A stretch of DNA of 64,000 bases from Dermanyssus gallinae. Taxonomy: Eukaryota > Arthropoda > Arachnida > Mesostigmata > Dermanyssidae. The notes under the pieces are model-generated. The model was given only the letters and a program-made list of their open reading frames with translations. It had not been told where the DNA came from and did not search any database. The DNA lies in the NCBI GenBank assembly GCA_003439945.1, contig QVRM01005654.1:186001-250000 (forward strand), in the 5' to 3' direction. Positions 1-10,820 of the stretch are shown one piece after another. Within the stretch, counting starts at the first letter, position 1; each line of letters begins with the position of its first letter. The position numbers and the translations under genes were made by a program.

Positions 1-112
1 AATACCATAGGTAACCAACACAATTCGTTAACATTTAGGTTAGTAATTAGTGCATACAATAGGTAATAATTACTATAGGTGGTAATACGTAAACCATTGT
101 TATTTAACTCTC
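1..112 (+). repeat. 3' flank of a U/V-type repeat, copy 1
   Basis: This segment matches 5521-5632 almost base for base, with a few substitutions, and a diverged form lies at 35730-35850. In the other two places it directly follows the last exon of the U/V repeat-borne gene, so it is best read as that unit's 3' flank or UTR. Its right edge at about 112 is where LINE-A begins, so the window probably opens inside a U-type copy. Confidence 0.75.
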
Positions 113-202
113 TCTTTAGTAGTCAGCTGATCGCTGATACGAGCAGTCGTGTTTTGATCGGCTCCTGCAAAATAGTGCCGTTTATGCGTTTTTATACTCG
201 CA

Positions 203-772
203 GTGCAATTAGTCATGTGTCCAAGTGAGAAAGGTGATACCAAAAAGCCGGTTGATAACACAACGAGCCTACCTGCTAGGTTAAGGACGACATCTGGGTC
301 GGAAGACTTGTGCGGAGCCTGTAACAAACGGTTCCACCACACCCAAGTTGCCCCACCTTGTCTAGGCTGCAAAGTCTGGATTCATGGATCCTGCTGTCGT
401 CCCTTCATTCGGCGATCCGGCCTAGCTAAGTTTCGTTTACAACCATTCCTATGCAAGCAATGGGTGAGTCCAGAAAACTTGAACCATACAGTGTATGGCA
501 GTATGCCAAACGATATAGATTACGTCAACTTTAACAATGACGCAATCCAAGATGGCTGCCCCCTTACCGCAGGCAATCATAAGGACAACTCGCTAGTTGA
601 CAGCAACAGCATCATCGCTCAGCTGACAAAACGAGTATATATTGGAAAATACGACAAAAACATTTATGCGAACAGCAAGCAAATGGGGAATTGTGGGACA
701 AACAACTCGAAAAAAAGTCAGGATATTCGATACACAGATAAATACATTGGAAAAACAGTCGAAACTGTATAA
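203..772 (+). pseudogene. LINE-A ORF1, N-terminal PHD-finger part
   Basis: An open frame of 189 codons. Residues about 33-70 hold cysteine and histidine pairs (CGACNKRFHH, CLGCKVWIHGSCC) spaced as in a PHD or related zinc finger; the last expected pair is degraded (CKQW). The rest is polar and low in recognisable motifs. In LINE ORF1 proteins this finger precedes a coiled coil and an RNA-binding region. The frame ends at a stop at 772 and the homology appears to resume downstream in another frame, so it is annotated as broken. Confidence 0.6.
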
Positions 773-822
773 TCAGCTCGGTCAAGCTGCTAAACAAGAA
801 ACACACGTCCAGTGAACTAGAC

Positions 823-1290
823 GTGATTATTTGTAACGTGTCTCAGATTTCAAGTGAGAGCACAGTATACCTGGCTCGCTGCGTACTCTCGTTTTTGGAC
901 CCCACTATACAAAGAGCAACTGTTGTAAGCGCATCGCGCATTATTGTTGACAATGGTGGGGGTAAGAAACCGCTGATCACGGCTACTATGCGTGACGACG
1001 CAGCAAAAGGCCGGGCAATCAAGGCATCTAAAGTCAAGAAGTTTAAAGTCAGCGATCTCGGTCTTGACAATAAATTTCCCGACATATCCACGAAGGCGAA
1101 CTCATCATGAAAGGACCCGGTGCCAACCAGCGATGAGTTGGCAATGGGTGTCTACGTAAATGAATAAACATCGAGGGAAACCCGTGAGTTGTTGAAAATA
1201 GCTAGACGACTAAAAGCTTCTGGGGATCTTGAAGCTACCTGGACATACCGCAACAAGGTCTATGTGCGTGTTCACGGTGATGACAAACCT
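823..1290 (+). pseudogene. LINE-A ORF1, C-terminal nucleic-acid-binding part
   Basis: The frame 823-1110 contains a stretch reading KPLITATMRDDAAKGRA followed by KASKVKKFKVSDLG. After a frame change, about 1166-1290 reads TRELLKIARRLKASG then YRNKVYVRVHGDDKP. This order (a strand with basic residues, a helix, then a short strand of the type W-x-GK-V-YVR) is the pattern of LINE ORF1 C-terminal domains that bind nucleic acid. At least one frameshift near 1110 separates the halves. It follows the PHD part in the expected order. Confidence 0.5.
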
Positions 1291-1299
1291 GCATGTGTG

Positions 1300-1889
1300 C
1301 ATTCGTAAACAGAAAGACCTCAGCAAATGCAACGAGAAAATCCCTAAAAGTAAGGCACTAGTAAACGATAATGACAACTGTGTGTATAAGAACGGGCAGC
1401 AAAAGAAAGAAACTAGTAAACTGATGGTCGAAAACCGACGATTTCGTCTGCTTCCGCTGAGCCGTTATCGAACTCCTTCCAGCTGCTCAGTAGCCAGCCG
1501 GTGTGCTCGTCTACACATCTGGAGTCATCAAGTAAACAAGCCACAAGCAACAAAGACAACAACAATGCGTCGATCGTTCTCGCTATCAGCGATGAGGAAG
1601 AGGTAAAGGTTGACGACATAATGAATCTCGGCATGAGTGCTTCTATGTTGGAGATGACAGTACTTGAGAGCAACTAACAAAAGAAAAAAAATATTTTAAT
1701 TGGAAATATATGTATAGAAATGTCTGAGAAATGTCTGAAGCAGAAAAAATGCATTGAGTTGAATTGGTTTACACGTCACCTCGAGCGGCCAAAAAACCGC
1801 TCGCCTAGTCCACTTAAACACACGTAGCATAGGTCGACTCAGAAATTTCATAAAAAATGCCTCAACGCTTGCTCCCCTCCGTGATATAA
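1300..1889. other. LINE-A inter-ORF region, no recognisable domain
   Basis: Short frames are present in several registers but none shows a domain I recognise. By position it is the decayed end of ORF1 and start of ORF2 of LINE-A. I see no RNA gene or clear regulatory signal. Confidence 0.4.
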
Positions 1890-2417
1890 TTGTACTCAGT
1901 GCTACCTGGCTACGCCCGGAAGAGGTCGTTCAATACCATATTGATGGTTATAATAGGGTTTCGTGCTGCAGAGAGAAAAGAGGGGGGGTCACTGATACTT
2001 TTCAAAAGCAATTTTAAGCTCATTTTGGTGTACCGAAGCCCGCTGACAACAGCTGAGTTCATAACAATCGAACTAGATCACCGCCCATACTCTTTTAAAG
2101 TAACTGCTGTGTACCGTCCACCCGACCGGCCTCTTACCGATTTTATTGATAAACTTGACGTCTTACTAGATAACCACAAACACCATGTGGTACTTAGGGA
2201 TATGAACGTACATCACACCATGGACGACGACCCTCACTTAATAAAACCAACGCTGGATTCATTTGGCTTCCGCAGTATAACTCAAGAGCCTACGAGATTA
2301 ACACGACGCGCACCCTCAATCACATCTACACCGATCGGGAAGTTGATGCGTCAGGCACCTTCGAACTCAGCGTTAGCAACCATCTCGCTGTCTAGTGTCG
2401 AATACCACTTGTTTTGA
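1890..2417 (+). pseudogene. LINE-A ORF2 endonuclease fragment (APE type)
   Basis: The middle of the frame reads FKVTAVYRPPDRPLTDF and then HVVLRDMNVHHT. These match the central APE endonuclease segments: the YRPP strand, and the metal-site strand usually written GDFN, here changed to RDMN. The change at this catalytic strand together with stops upstream implies an inactive enzyme. It would cut the genomic target to prime reverse transcription. The C-terminal SDH motif is not seen, and the frame ends in an unrelated tail after about residue 150. Confidence 0.65.
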
Positions 2418-2497
2418 ATCGCCGTTCCTCAACGAAGGCCATTCGGATCGACACCAGATTATTAGAGCACATAGATTGAATTGAAACTTGGGCTCCG

Positions 2498-2970
2498 GTG
2501 TACTTGGCTCAAGATGCTAAAACAAAATATAATGAGTTCCATGACCGTCTAATGCAGCTCATCGATACATGCTCATCAAACACACACCTACGTCACAAAA
2601 CACAGTGCAAACACCCGGAGCTGACAAATCTTATCGCCGAGAGAGATCGCTTGTGGCGCTCTTTGCAGAGCATTCATAAACGATCCCCGAACGGCAGACG
2701 CGTACTGAGGCTGCGAGTACAACAAGATGAGAAATAAAGGGCAAAATCGACGGACCAAACTGAAACGCCATCGAGCTTCGGGGTATGGTCGATAGGGACT
2801 CGACCAACGGCCAACCGATACGGAAAGTTGTGCGGCGCGCAAAACAGGTTGACAAAGTGCCCCCGGTGCTCAAGCTGGATACTGACGGCGAAGCGATCAC
2901 GAATCCCGCAAAGGTCTCAGAGGCCTTTTCACTAATAGTGTCGCGACATCTTTGCCAACTAATCCCATAA
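2498..2970 (+). pseudogene. LINE-A ORF2 linker between endonuclease and RT
   Basis: Two frames (2498-2737 and 2785-2970) are rich in charged residues: LTNLIAERDRLWRSLQSIH and later VLKLDTDGEAITNPAKVSEAF. The second has the classical pattern just before the RT domain of APE LINEs, a line of the form L-x-x-D-G-x-x-I-T-x-P followed by an AF helix. A frameshift lies between them. The RT fingers expected next are missing because LINE-B sequence begins here. Confidence 0.55.
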
Positions 2971-3390
2971 ATGAACTCATCTGAGCTCCTTCCGTCGCTC
3001 CAGTCTTTTGCGTCCGAGCGGTCCCTTGTCGTCATGGACAACTACGACAGTCCCGAATATGCCGCACAATATTTGGAGGAGGTGAAGAGAAAGGAGTACG
3101 TCAGCCGCATTGTTAGGTCCGACACAAACGTGAACGTGACTAAGGTCGTCGGCATGAATCAAACATATTACAACAGCTACCACGTTCAGGTAGACGCTGA
3201 TAAGTTTAGTGCGCTACTGGACCCGTCAGTGTGGCCAGAGGGTATACATTTTAGACCGTACCGCGGACAGCTTAAGCCGTATAGAGTATATAATGCAGCA
3301 AACGATACGGGAGCTAGCATTGGTGCCAAGCGCTGCAGGCCAGAAGATGACAACAATAATAACAATGACGAAATGGAAACATACAAGTGA
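2971..3390 (+). pseudogene. LINE-B ORF1 C-terminal domain
   Basis: A 139-codon frame. Residues about 45-110 read VSRIVRSDTNVNVTKVVG, then YYNSYHVQVDADKF and WPEGIHFRPYRGQL. This is the conserved ORF1 tail of many insect and chelicerate LINEs: a strand, the aromatic-S-[FY]-x-V strand, and the WP-x-G-x-x-x-R-x-[FY] motif. It likely serves RNA binding or multimerisation. An asparagine/aspartate-rich tail follows. The homologue at 55014 has the same blocks but lacks the WPEG residues. The frame start is arbitrary because the element is truncated at the 5' side. Confidence 0.55.
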
Positions 3391-3806
3391 CTCGATATTA
3401 CGGCCGGAAATCGGAACTCGATGACAGTGACGTCAAAATGTCTTTTGTGGAATGTAGAGTCCCTAAATAGTCTGTACCCAACGTCAGAAGAGAATATGTT
3501 TAGTGAATATGACATAATATTTTTAACCGAGACATTTGAAACAGATTTTACACGCTCCCCTTTTATAAGTCATAAAATGTTTCATGGACTAGCGACTAAA
3601 TCAGAGAGCCGGGGACGACCAAAGTGGGGCGTGTGCATAGGCGTGCGAACGAAGGAGCATGCAAAGCTTCTTCGTAGCACCGCCAGGCAGGTTGTACTAG
3701 AACTAATCGATTACTATCTTATTTGTGTTTATAGCCCACCTGAACGGACCGTCCATCAAATAGTACAGGACATAGGTAGCTGCATGGAAATCTGCACAAA
3801 TTTCGA
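2971..3806 (+). mobile_element. LINE-B: ORF1 C-terminus plus start of endonuclease
   Basis: A second APE LINE, cut at both ends. It joins LINE-A on the left. On the right it stops at about 3806, where a SINE tail begins. A related copy of the same ORF1/EN junction is at 55014-55460, which supports treating the two frames here as one element. Confidence 0.6.
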
Positions 3807-3822
3807 GCAAGCAGTCATATAG
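3421..3822 (+). pseudogene. LINE-B endonuclease N-terminal fragment
   Basis: The frame opens with KCLLWNVESLNSL and continues YDIIFLTETFE, the first two conserved strands of APE-type LINE endonucleases (the N of the first strand and the E of TET bind metal). Further on YLICVYSPPERT matches the YxPP strand. It then runs into the SINE tail at about 3806, so the last few residues are not LINE-coded. The GDFN, catalytic histidine and RT are missing, so it cannot act. Confidence 0.65.
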
Positions 3823-3866
3823 ACGTTAAATCTTGGCTGAGAGTCAGCCCCAAAAGGATTTTTTTA
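3806..3866 (+). repeat. SINE 3'-tail fragment
   Basis: The segment from GCAAGCAGTC through GACGTTAAATCTTGG to AGAGTCAGCCCC matches the 3' tail of the tRNA-derived SINE at 47436-47662 (there at about 47605-47660) and the minus copy at 50372-50606. The tRNA-like head is absent, so this is a 5'-truncated copy or a tail shared by another element. Confidence 0.7.
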
Positions 3867-4033
3867 GATACGATCTTCGACCACGGCCACAAAAGATAAG
3901 CGCGGCGCAACATGCCTTCAAAGCTAAGGCCAGACCCCTCCGACGAACTGGAGAAGTCAGGGTATGTAATTTTTCATATAGACATTTGCCAACAGAATCC
4001 CTTTTTTAACAAGATAGCAAGAAATGATACGAT

Positions 4034-4183
4034 GAGGGTACACTCTGTATGATTTGACATATCATACAGGGTGTACCCTCTGTATAATATGCCAAATTAT
4101 ACAGAGGTTACACTCTGTATGATTTGACATATCATACAGAGTGTACCCTCTGTATAATATGTCTTTTAACAATTTAACAGAGG
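4034..4183. repeat. Chain of consecutive palindromic hairpins
   Basis: Four back-to-back inverted repeats: GGGTACACTCTGTATGATTT pairs with ATCATACAGGGTGTACCC; TCTGTATAAT pairs with ATTATACAGA; the first palindrome is then repeated with minor changes at about 4105-4147; and CTCTGT/ACAGAG encloses the last at about 4148-4183. Copy V has only the first half-arm at this place (about 35045-35080), so the array arose or was inserted in copy U. Confidence 0.75.
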
Positions 4184-4334
4184 TTGCGGGAGTGCCCGCC
4201 AGCGCGAATAGACAGACCAGCGGATCCCCCACCCTCCCCCTATTGAGGTTCGGCGTGGAGGTACCACACTACGCCTACCCGACAATTAGACGCGATCACC
4301 TCGAGATTCCGCGTTACACCCCGGAATATAATCA

Positions 4335-4440
4335 CCCCCCCCCCCCCGCGCAGGGTGGCTTGTCCACTCCACAGAGCAGAGAGGCATCTGCCTCCGCTGC
4401 TGCCCTCCGCCGCTGCGAAGGGCAACAGCGGAGGCAGATG
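4335..4440. repeat. Poly-C run and 22-bp-stem inverted repeat
   Basis: A run of 13 C is followed by an inverted repeat with arms 4385-4406 (CATCTGCCTCCGCTG...) and 4419-4440 (...CAGCGGAGGCAGATG) around a 12-base loop, one mismatch. It lies inside the extra intron sequence of copy U. No coding signal is evident. Confidence 0.75.
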
Positions 4441-5520
4441 GTCCCCTCATCGGGAGGTCTGCCTTTGTGTGGCTAACTCGCCCTTATTTTGCCTATTAAG
4501 CCAAGGCAGCAGGCGTCCCAGACGGTACCAACGGGTTGCTAAAGCCCGGGGCGTTAACATTCCGGCCCAGGTTCCATGTGCAGCACACTTCCCCCGTATA
4601 CTCATAGTAGCCTTAACAGACCTCGAATGGACCACGACAAAATGACAATATGAATTCGTTGCCACTCAATCGATATCGTATGCCTTGCCTCCCGTGCCAA
4701 CAAAGGTGACCCGGGAAAGTTACTATTGGGAGTTTGTACCATCTAACCAACTTTCAAGTGGGCTCGTGAAGGTCCGCGCAGCGCGCGAAAGTCGCGCACC
4801 AGCGGACCGACGCCGGAAAGAGAGTCATAGTTACTCCCACCATAACGAACGTAGTAAACGTAAAAATGCTTCTGTAATAAATAACCCTAACTGGCGTAGA
4901 GAAGCTTCTTTACTAGTGAGCTCTCGGATCCTTTTGTTTCGGAAACATGTGTGAGCAACCTTCCTATTGGCTAGCCTTGCGTGCTGACATCTTTAATGTT
5001 TATTGGCAATGACGTTACCTTTGCCTGTTATCTTATAATCTTGCTTATTTTAACATACTTCCACACACTTTTGTGTTGTCCTCCTTCCTCAGGTGCCCAA
5101 GACCCACCCTGCGCCAGGAGATCCACAATAGAAAGGCACACCGAATCGAAGCCGAAAGGCCTGTTATCCTGGCTACCTCGACTAAGAATCGGTAAGAAAA
5201 AGGGGCCCTGTGACAATCTTAGACCAAGCAACCCCGGACTCCGAAAGCGTTGTTTCCGCAGGATCAGAACAACAACCAAAGCGCAGGTCATGTGCAATCA
5301 GTTTTATGTATCCTAATTTCCTACCGTGGAAAGTTGTGCCGATGACTATCGGCCAACTAAAAAATAACGTTTCCCGCAAATGCTCATTTTTGGTCGACAA
5401 CAGATTAGTCAAGTGGCTACGCGGCCAGGGAATCCGGTCGAGGTTCAGACGTTTTATGGGCCGCCGGTGATTACAATAATATGTAGCCGCATCGGTAACA
5501 ATAATACTGTTTGTAATACG

Positions 5521-5632
5521 ATAATACCATAGGTAACAAACATAATTCGTTAACACTTAAGTTAGTAATTAGTGCATACAATAGATAATTATCACTATAG
5601 GTGGTGATACATAAACCATTGTTATTTAACTC
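5521..5632 (+). repeat. 3' flank of copy U, direct repeat of 1-112
   Basis: It begins about 50 bases after the exon 2 stop of copy U and repeats 1-112 closely. A canonical AATAAA lies just beyond (about 5656-5662), compatible with a 3' UTR and poly(A) site. Confidence 0.75.
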
Positions 5633-5698
5633 TTCCTAAAGTTCCATGTTCTGAAAATAAATAAAAAAGATTTACCTATTGAATCTTAATTCATGTGC

Positions 5699-5700
<2 letters not shown>

Positions 5701-5776
<76 letters not shown>
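5701..5776. repeat. (TA)n microsatellite
   Basis: A pure AT dinucleotide run of 76 bases. It abuts an RT fragment on its right side. Confidence 0.95.
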
Positions 5777-5778
<2 letters not shown>

Positions 5779-5925
5779 GGCTTTTATGGGCTTAGCCTTT
5801 GCGGATGATCTCATCCTCCTAGCCTCCACGAAATCTATTCTCCAGCGGCTCCTTAATATTGCGGATCCCCTTTTGAAATCCCGAGGCCTTGAAATTAATA
5901 CTAATATAAGCTTTACTATTTCCCA
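5777..5925 (+). pseudogene. Isolated reverse-transcriptase palm fragment
   Basis: Translated from the end of the (TA)n tract the frame reads GLAFADDLILLAST, then LLNIADPLLKSRGLEIN. FADD with flanking hydrophobic residues is RT motif C; the GLxIN segment is motif D/E. Only about 45 codons remain. The FADD form is commoner in R2/R4/NeSL and L1 relatives than the YLDD form in E1-E4, so this is a different element. It is truncated at both ends. Confidence 0.65.
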
Positions 5926-6001
5926 CCATTTTTTAAATTATTATTTATTAATTAATTATTATTATTGTTTTTGCATTCACGGTGAAATCTTCATTTGAGA
6001 G

Positions 6002-6028
6002 AATAATAATAATAATAATAATAATAAT
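6002..6028 (+). repeat. (AAT)n microsatellite, left edge of E1
   Basis: Nine AAT units immediately before the first E1 sequence. The element's right end is also an (AAT)n tract. Confidence 0.9.
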
Positions 6029-6509
6029 TTGGGTCGTCCGCTACGGCTTGACAAAAGTGGTCGCAATCAGTTCGAGCTCGGTTAGTTTTCGAGTCTTTTA
6101 AGGTGAAAAGTGAATCCTTCTACGTGAAAATTGCTGAGTCTTTTTGTTGAATCGTCGCGCACATTTTCATCCCACGTAGGTGAGTTTTGGTGCACAAATC
6201 CGTTTTTTGAAAAGAAAGAAGTAAATCGTGGCTGAAAGACAACAACAAAGCCAAGTGTTCCAATTTGCGGCTGGCGGCTCAAGGCCCACTAGCCCGATGA
6301 GCGATGGTGAACACATCACCCGATGTGCACGTTCGCCGCTAGCAAAATGCACGCGACGTGACGGTGCACGTTCGCCGTCCCCACTCGTAGCGTGTTCGCG
6401 TGCTGAACGAGACGTTGATCATTGCTGCTCGGCAAAGTGTCACCCGTCTACCAGATTAACCGCACAAGCTCAAGTGAACGCGAAAAGAATTCTCTGAAGA
6501 GAGGAAACG

Positions 6510-7862
6510 TTGGGCGTCCTTATGGCCGACCAAGGCGAGAGAGAGGAAGGTAGTGAGCTATCTGAGAATGAAATGGATGCTGAAGACAACGACCCTGAGT
6601 GGAAGACTGTCCCCACAAGAGCAGAGCGAGCCATCCTAACCGCTCAACGAAAAGTAGCGGGTAACCTAGGAAGATCCGCTACCAGCGAGCTCAAACGAGC
6701 ACATGATAAAACTAACCAAAGTGGTTTAGAGGTGTTTTTCGAATGCCAGGATAAACCTGATGCTCTGAAGGGCCTAAGCGTCCTCAAGGCGTACGCCGAA
6801 ATAAGGAAAACTATCCCCGGTGCTACGTTCGGATTACTGCCCAAGGCAAACTAGGGATTCGTGCGCCTACAACGAATCAAATAGCATCCGTAAGGACCCT
6901 GAACTGCGTTTGCGCATTAAACATATGTCCTCTTTCCGACACGTCGGCTTTCTGGGGACGCATCTCCGGAATAAACCCACAGTTCTCAGACAAAGATCTG
7001 CTTGATTGTTTACGCGAACAGAGCGTGAGTGAAGTTCGCAGAGAAAAGTTTGCCGCGGCCGCTACAGGCCCGAGCAAGAACGTTGTTAAAGTGATGAAGC
7101 CCTCAAGTAGGGTGCAGCTAAGGTTTGACAAAGAACCAGTGGGTGAAGTGAGAATCGCCGACGACTGCTTTAAAGTCACACTTTGCTGCGATTCGCCCTT
7201 ACAGTGTCTCTCCTGCCACAAGTTTGGACACAAGGCATCACAATGCACAAAAAAGGAAATCCCTACCTGCAGAAGATGCGCAAGACCCGGCCATAAAATG
7301 TGGAAATGTCATAAAGAGGCCCGATGCGCTAATTGTGGTGGCGCTCATGCGGCTAGTGACGGCCGTTGTGGAGTAAAACGGGTTTTCACAGAGGCTGAAA
7401 AACAAAAGCTATACGCAAAGGTAGCATCTCGCCTACCCGACCTAGCTGAGGAGTTCCCTCAGATCTCTCTATTGCCAAGTACCAGCACAAACCCTCAATC
7501 CACGAGCTTAAGGGTGAAATCGTACGCGGATGCCGCAAGACCTGTCACTCCACAACCAGTGCTTAACAAAGAAGGCAAGGTGGTATGCCACCTTCCTCCA
7601 CCGCGCCCGCCCAGGGCTCTAAAAGCCCGCACAAACAGCTCATCTGATTGATGGCATTATGAAAATCTGGAAGATCTTTAAGAATCTGCTCTCATCATGG
7701 CAAAACGAAAATCCATCGATTGCCAAAGTTCTCGAATTTTTGGAGTCGGAACCAGGAAGAATCTTCTTGATATCCGTTATTGACGGCACCGCTGAGCCCT
7801 CTCTACCGCTTGCGACTGAACTCGGCAGCGGAAATAGTACAACACCTACAAACAAACAATGA
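6510..7862 (+). pseudogene. E1 ORF1, gag-like protein with three CCHC knuckles
   Basis: The frame from 6510 (acidic N-terminus, then EVFFECQDKPDALKG) shifts near 6830. It continues through WGRISGINPQFSDKDLLD into 7025-7651, reading SRVQLRFDKEPVGEVRIA and the knuckles CLSCHKFGHKASQC, CRRCARPGHKMWKC and CANCGGAHAASDGRC. This order (RRM-like part, then CCHC set) is the gag-like ORF1 of Jockey/I/R1-type LINEs, which coats the RNA. A second frame change at about 7645 would extend it through IMKIWKIFKNLLSSW to the TGA at 7860-7862, which overlaps the ORF2 ATG. The start ATG could be 6510 or 6522 (MADQGERE). Confidence 0.7.
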
Positions 7863-10791
7863 GCACACAACCACTTCTCCCAAAAAAAACCCTCTCAATC
7901 TCAACCACGATCCCAACAACCATACAATTGTGATGTCTACGGGATATCTATAAAATCAATCCGCGGCTTGCGCATGCATAAGACTCGCCTCCATAGAACT
8001 AACCACCAACAATTACCGACCGTACCCCCGTTAAATAACTCTGAAATCCAGGCTGCTAACATCGTGACAACATATGACCCAGACCCACAGACCTTATTAA
8101 CACTCTTGGCTTGGGCGCGAAAAGACGCTAAACTGATAAGGATTATACCCAGAGGGGTCAGATAAGTTTGTTGCGCAGCATACACAGAAACTTTGGCTAA
8201 TTTTAGTTCAAAGCAAGACAACGCGTTTTGGGTCAGGCTTGTAACTTGCCGACTCTAACGTTGCGCATCCCGGAGCGAAAAGCCAAAGATACCACACTTT
8301 GTCAAATAATTAGAAAACATCTCGTGAATACGCAGTGGAAGCGTCTAGAAAATCTTCTTGGCGAACAACCACACAGCACCCCCAAAAACTCAGAAAAACA
8401 GTACACTGATCGTGACAGAGCCGCTACAGAAGAGCGCAAATTAGCAGAAATGATGTAAGATCTGCCGCACGTAGCTTTCTTTCAACCGGCTCCTTTGCGC
8501 CACTCAACAGCCACACAGAGCAGGAATTGAGAAACAAGCATCCTCGTTCTACGGATCTGGTCAGAGAGCGCTTAAACAATTTTCAAGCACCAGTACCAGC
8601 GCAAGCATCCCTCGTACCAGAAAAACTTATTACTGATGTCGTCCGGTCTTTTTCCCTAGCATCAGGCCCAGGATTAGACGGTTTACGTCTTCGGCATCTG
8701 CTCGATATGCTCGATAGCACAGTACCGTCATCTGGGAGGCTGGTGAAAGAACTCCGTTCTCTTGTTGGTTCAGCCTTGGGTGGTAACTTGCCTTATTTTT
8801 GCATTCCCATCTTCTACGGGGCCAATCTGACAGCGCTAGAGAAAAAAGACGGCTCTATTAGACCTATAGCATGCGGCCTTACAATCAGAAGGCTTGGTTG
8901 AAAAAAAAAATCGGGAGGCTTGGTCGCTAAAGTAGCCATTGCCATTACCAGAACAACAACATTGACAGCAATTTCACCAAGTCAGATAAGCGTTGCAGTG
9001 ATAGGCGGTCCAGAAGCGGCAGTTCACGCAGTACGAGCATTTGTTGAAGCAGAAGGTCCAGTACGGGTCCTAGTTAAATTGGATTTTCGTAACGCCTTCA
9101 ATACTATACGACGCGATGTAGTGCTTGATGAGGTAAGACTCAAAGTGCCGCAACTTCTGCCGCTAGCTTGGCAAAGCTACAAGGAACCGACTCTGCTGTC
9201 CTGGGATGAAAAAGCACCACTATTATCAGCTAGTGGAGTGCAACAAGGCGATCCGCTTGGACCTGCTTTATTCAGCCTCGGCGTATCCAGTTTAGTGGCA
9301 CGCATGAAGAGCCCTCTTAACGTTTGGTACCTAGATGACGCAACGATTGGAGGCCCACTTAATCTGGTTATGTGTGATATTATTAACGTGCTGAATTTTG
9401 CAGAAGAGGGAGGCCTTAGCCTTAAAGCCTCTAAGTGAGAAGTCATTACATTGGGAGGTAATGCCCAAGAACAGGATGAAATTTTTAGGGCGGTTTCGAA
9501 TCTCTTGCCAGAAAGTAGGCGCGTTGACTTAGACGAGCTGGAGCTTCTGAGAGCCCCAATAAGCTTACGATCCATTTCAAAGACCCTTAAAGACAAGTGC
9601 ACTGGACTGAAGCAAATTCGCTTTCGCTTAACGGCGATGCATTCGCAAGCAGCTCTGTGCATCTGGAGATACAGCTTGGGCTCGCCAAAACTTAACTATA
9701 CTCTGCGCACTTCACCAGTTATCAATGTCACGAAGATATTTAAGCTTACGACGATACCGCAAGAAGCATTTTAGGTGAGATAATAAACGTCGACCTGCAT
9801 GATAACACTTGGAAAAGAGCAACCCTTCCAATTGCCGAAGGAGGACTTGGCATTAGATCAGCGGCGGAGCTGGCTCCCATGTGCTATGCCGCGTCTTTAT
9901 TGGAATTTGGTAAACTTGCAAAAACGTTGGTCGAACCAGACATATGCCAAGGAATCACAAAAGCCAAAGACGCTGCAGAGCTATTAGCTAGACAAACAAT
10001 TAGACCAGGCCCCTGGCAAGAACGTCCCACACAGCATACATTGGACTCCTACAGATGCAGCGCTGCAGCTGTTAGACAACCTCCAATCTCAAGTGGAAAA
10101 AGCTGTCTTTCTGGCAGCACGGGACACATTTAGTGGAGGCTTTTTAAAGTGTCTCCCTTTCCCGCAGCTGTGTACCATGCTGGACAACACCTCATTTCGC
10201 ATGGTAACAGCTCCTCGAATAGGTGCCCCGGTTTGCAACCCCTACAGTTACCGCGTATGTGATACCACAGTAACTGAGGATGGACTTCACCCTCTTAGCT
10301 GTATCAAAAGCCATGGTAGAGTTTCTAGACATGCTGAAGTCAATGCAATTATAAGAAGAGCCTTACGCAGAGCTGGTATACCAAGCACGCTCGAGCCCAG
10401 GTTAGGACTTAAAGACGACAAAAGACCTGACAGTGTAACAATCCCGCTATGGGCTAACGGCAGATGCTTGGTATGGAATGTTACAGTGTCCTGTACAGTG
10501 GCTCCCTCGTATATACGCCACAGTTCACTAAAAGCGGGATGGGTTGCCGAGCTCGCAGATTATAGGTAAAAACGCAAGTACCAAAAACTGGAGTCAAGTT
10601 ATATCGTAGTGCCAATATCTAAGGAAACAATGGGTCCGGTAAGCAAGGGAATCAAGAGATTCATCAGTGAGCTGGGCCAACGGATTACAGATCTCACAGG
10701 GAATCGGCGCGAAGGCGAGTTTCTACGGCAACTGCTGTCGCTTGCAGTGTGCCGAGGAAACGCCGGCTGTATTGTCGGTTCCATGGAATAA
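7859..10791 (+). pseudogene. E1 ORF2, zinc finger-RT-RLE polyprotein
   Basis: ATG at 7859 (MSTQPLLP). A frameshift at an A run leads to a C2H2-type finger at about 7930-7990, reading CDVYGISIKSIRGLRMHKTR; the second Cys has become Tyr. RT spans about 8580-9430: NGLxxR-type block GLDGLRLRHLLDML, KKDGSIRPIACGLTIRRL, LDFRNAFNTIRRDV, SGVQQGDPLGPALFS and the catalytic YLDD. The RLE lies at about 10240-10500 with VSRHAEVNAIIRRAL and KRPDSVTIP then LVWNVTV, where the usual D of LVWD is N. A 27-base in-frame duplication with a stop occurs at about 8897-8923, and other stops are at 9436 and 10567. It nicks target DNA and reverse-transcribes the element RNA; this copy cannot. Confidence 0.75.
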
Positions 10792-10820
10792 TATTTAGGA
10801 GCTAGGAGAAGACAAGGAGT

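Larger units (their letters stand above)
113..2970 (+). mobile_element. LINE-A: degraded APE-type non-LTR retrotransposon
   Basis: In order on the plus strand lie a PHD-like zinc finger, an ORF1 nucleic-acid-binding region, an apurinic-like endonuclease (EN) fragment and the EN-RT linker. The RT itself is absent: the homology stops where LINE-B begins at about 2971. Many frameshifts and stops show it is dead. The PHD-containing ORF1 places it with CR1/Jockey-like elements; the exact clade cannot be fixed without an RT. Confidence 0.75.
3903..5470 (+). pseudogene. Copy U of an unknown two-exon repeat-borne gene
   Basis: The 5' exon piece ends at 3961 with a GTATGT donor at 3962. A pyrimidine-rich tract ending CCTCAG stops at 5092, and exon 2 runs to the stop after GRR at 5468-5470. 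Exon 2 encodes LLSWLPRLRIGKK, then RKRCFR, TTTKA, SFMYPNFLPWKVVPMTIGQL and VDNRLVKWLR. The same exons and splice sites occur in copy V (34786-35690). U has a two-base excess early in exon 2 and a frame break near 5285, so it is broken. The product is not a family I recognise. Its intron is about 0.8 kb longer than in V because of an insertion (about 4060-4855). Confidence 0.6.

Noticed and set aside
5701..5800. YIYIYI peptide upstream of the FADD fragment
   Set aside because: Translation of the (TA)n microsatellite, not an RT N-terminus.
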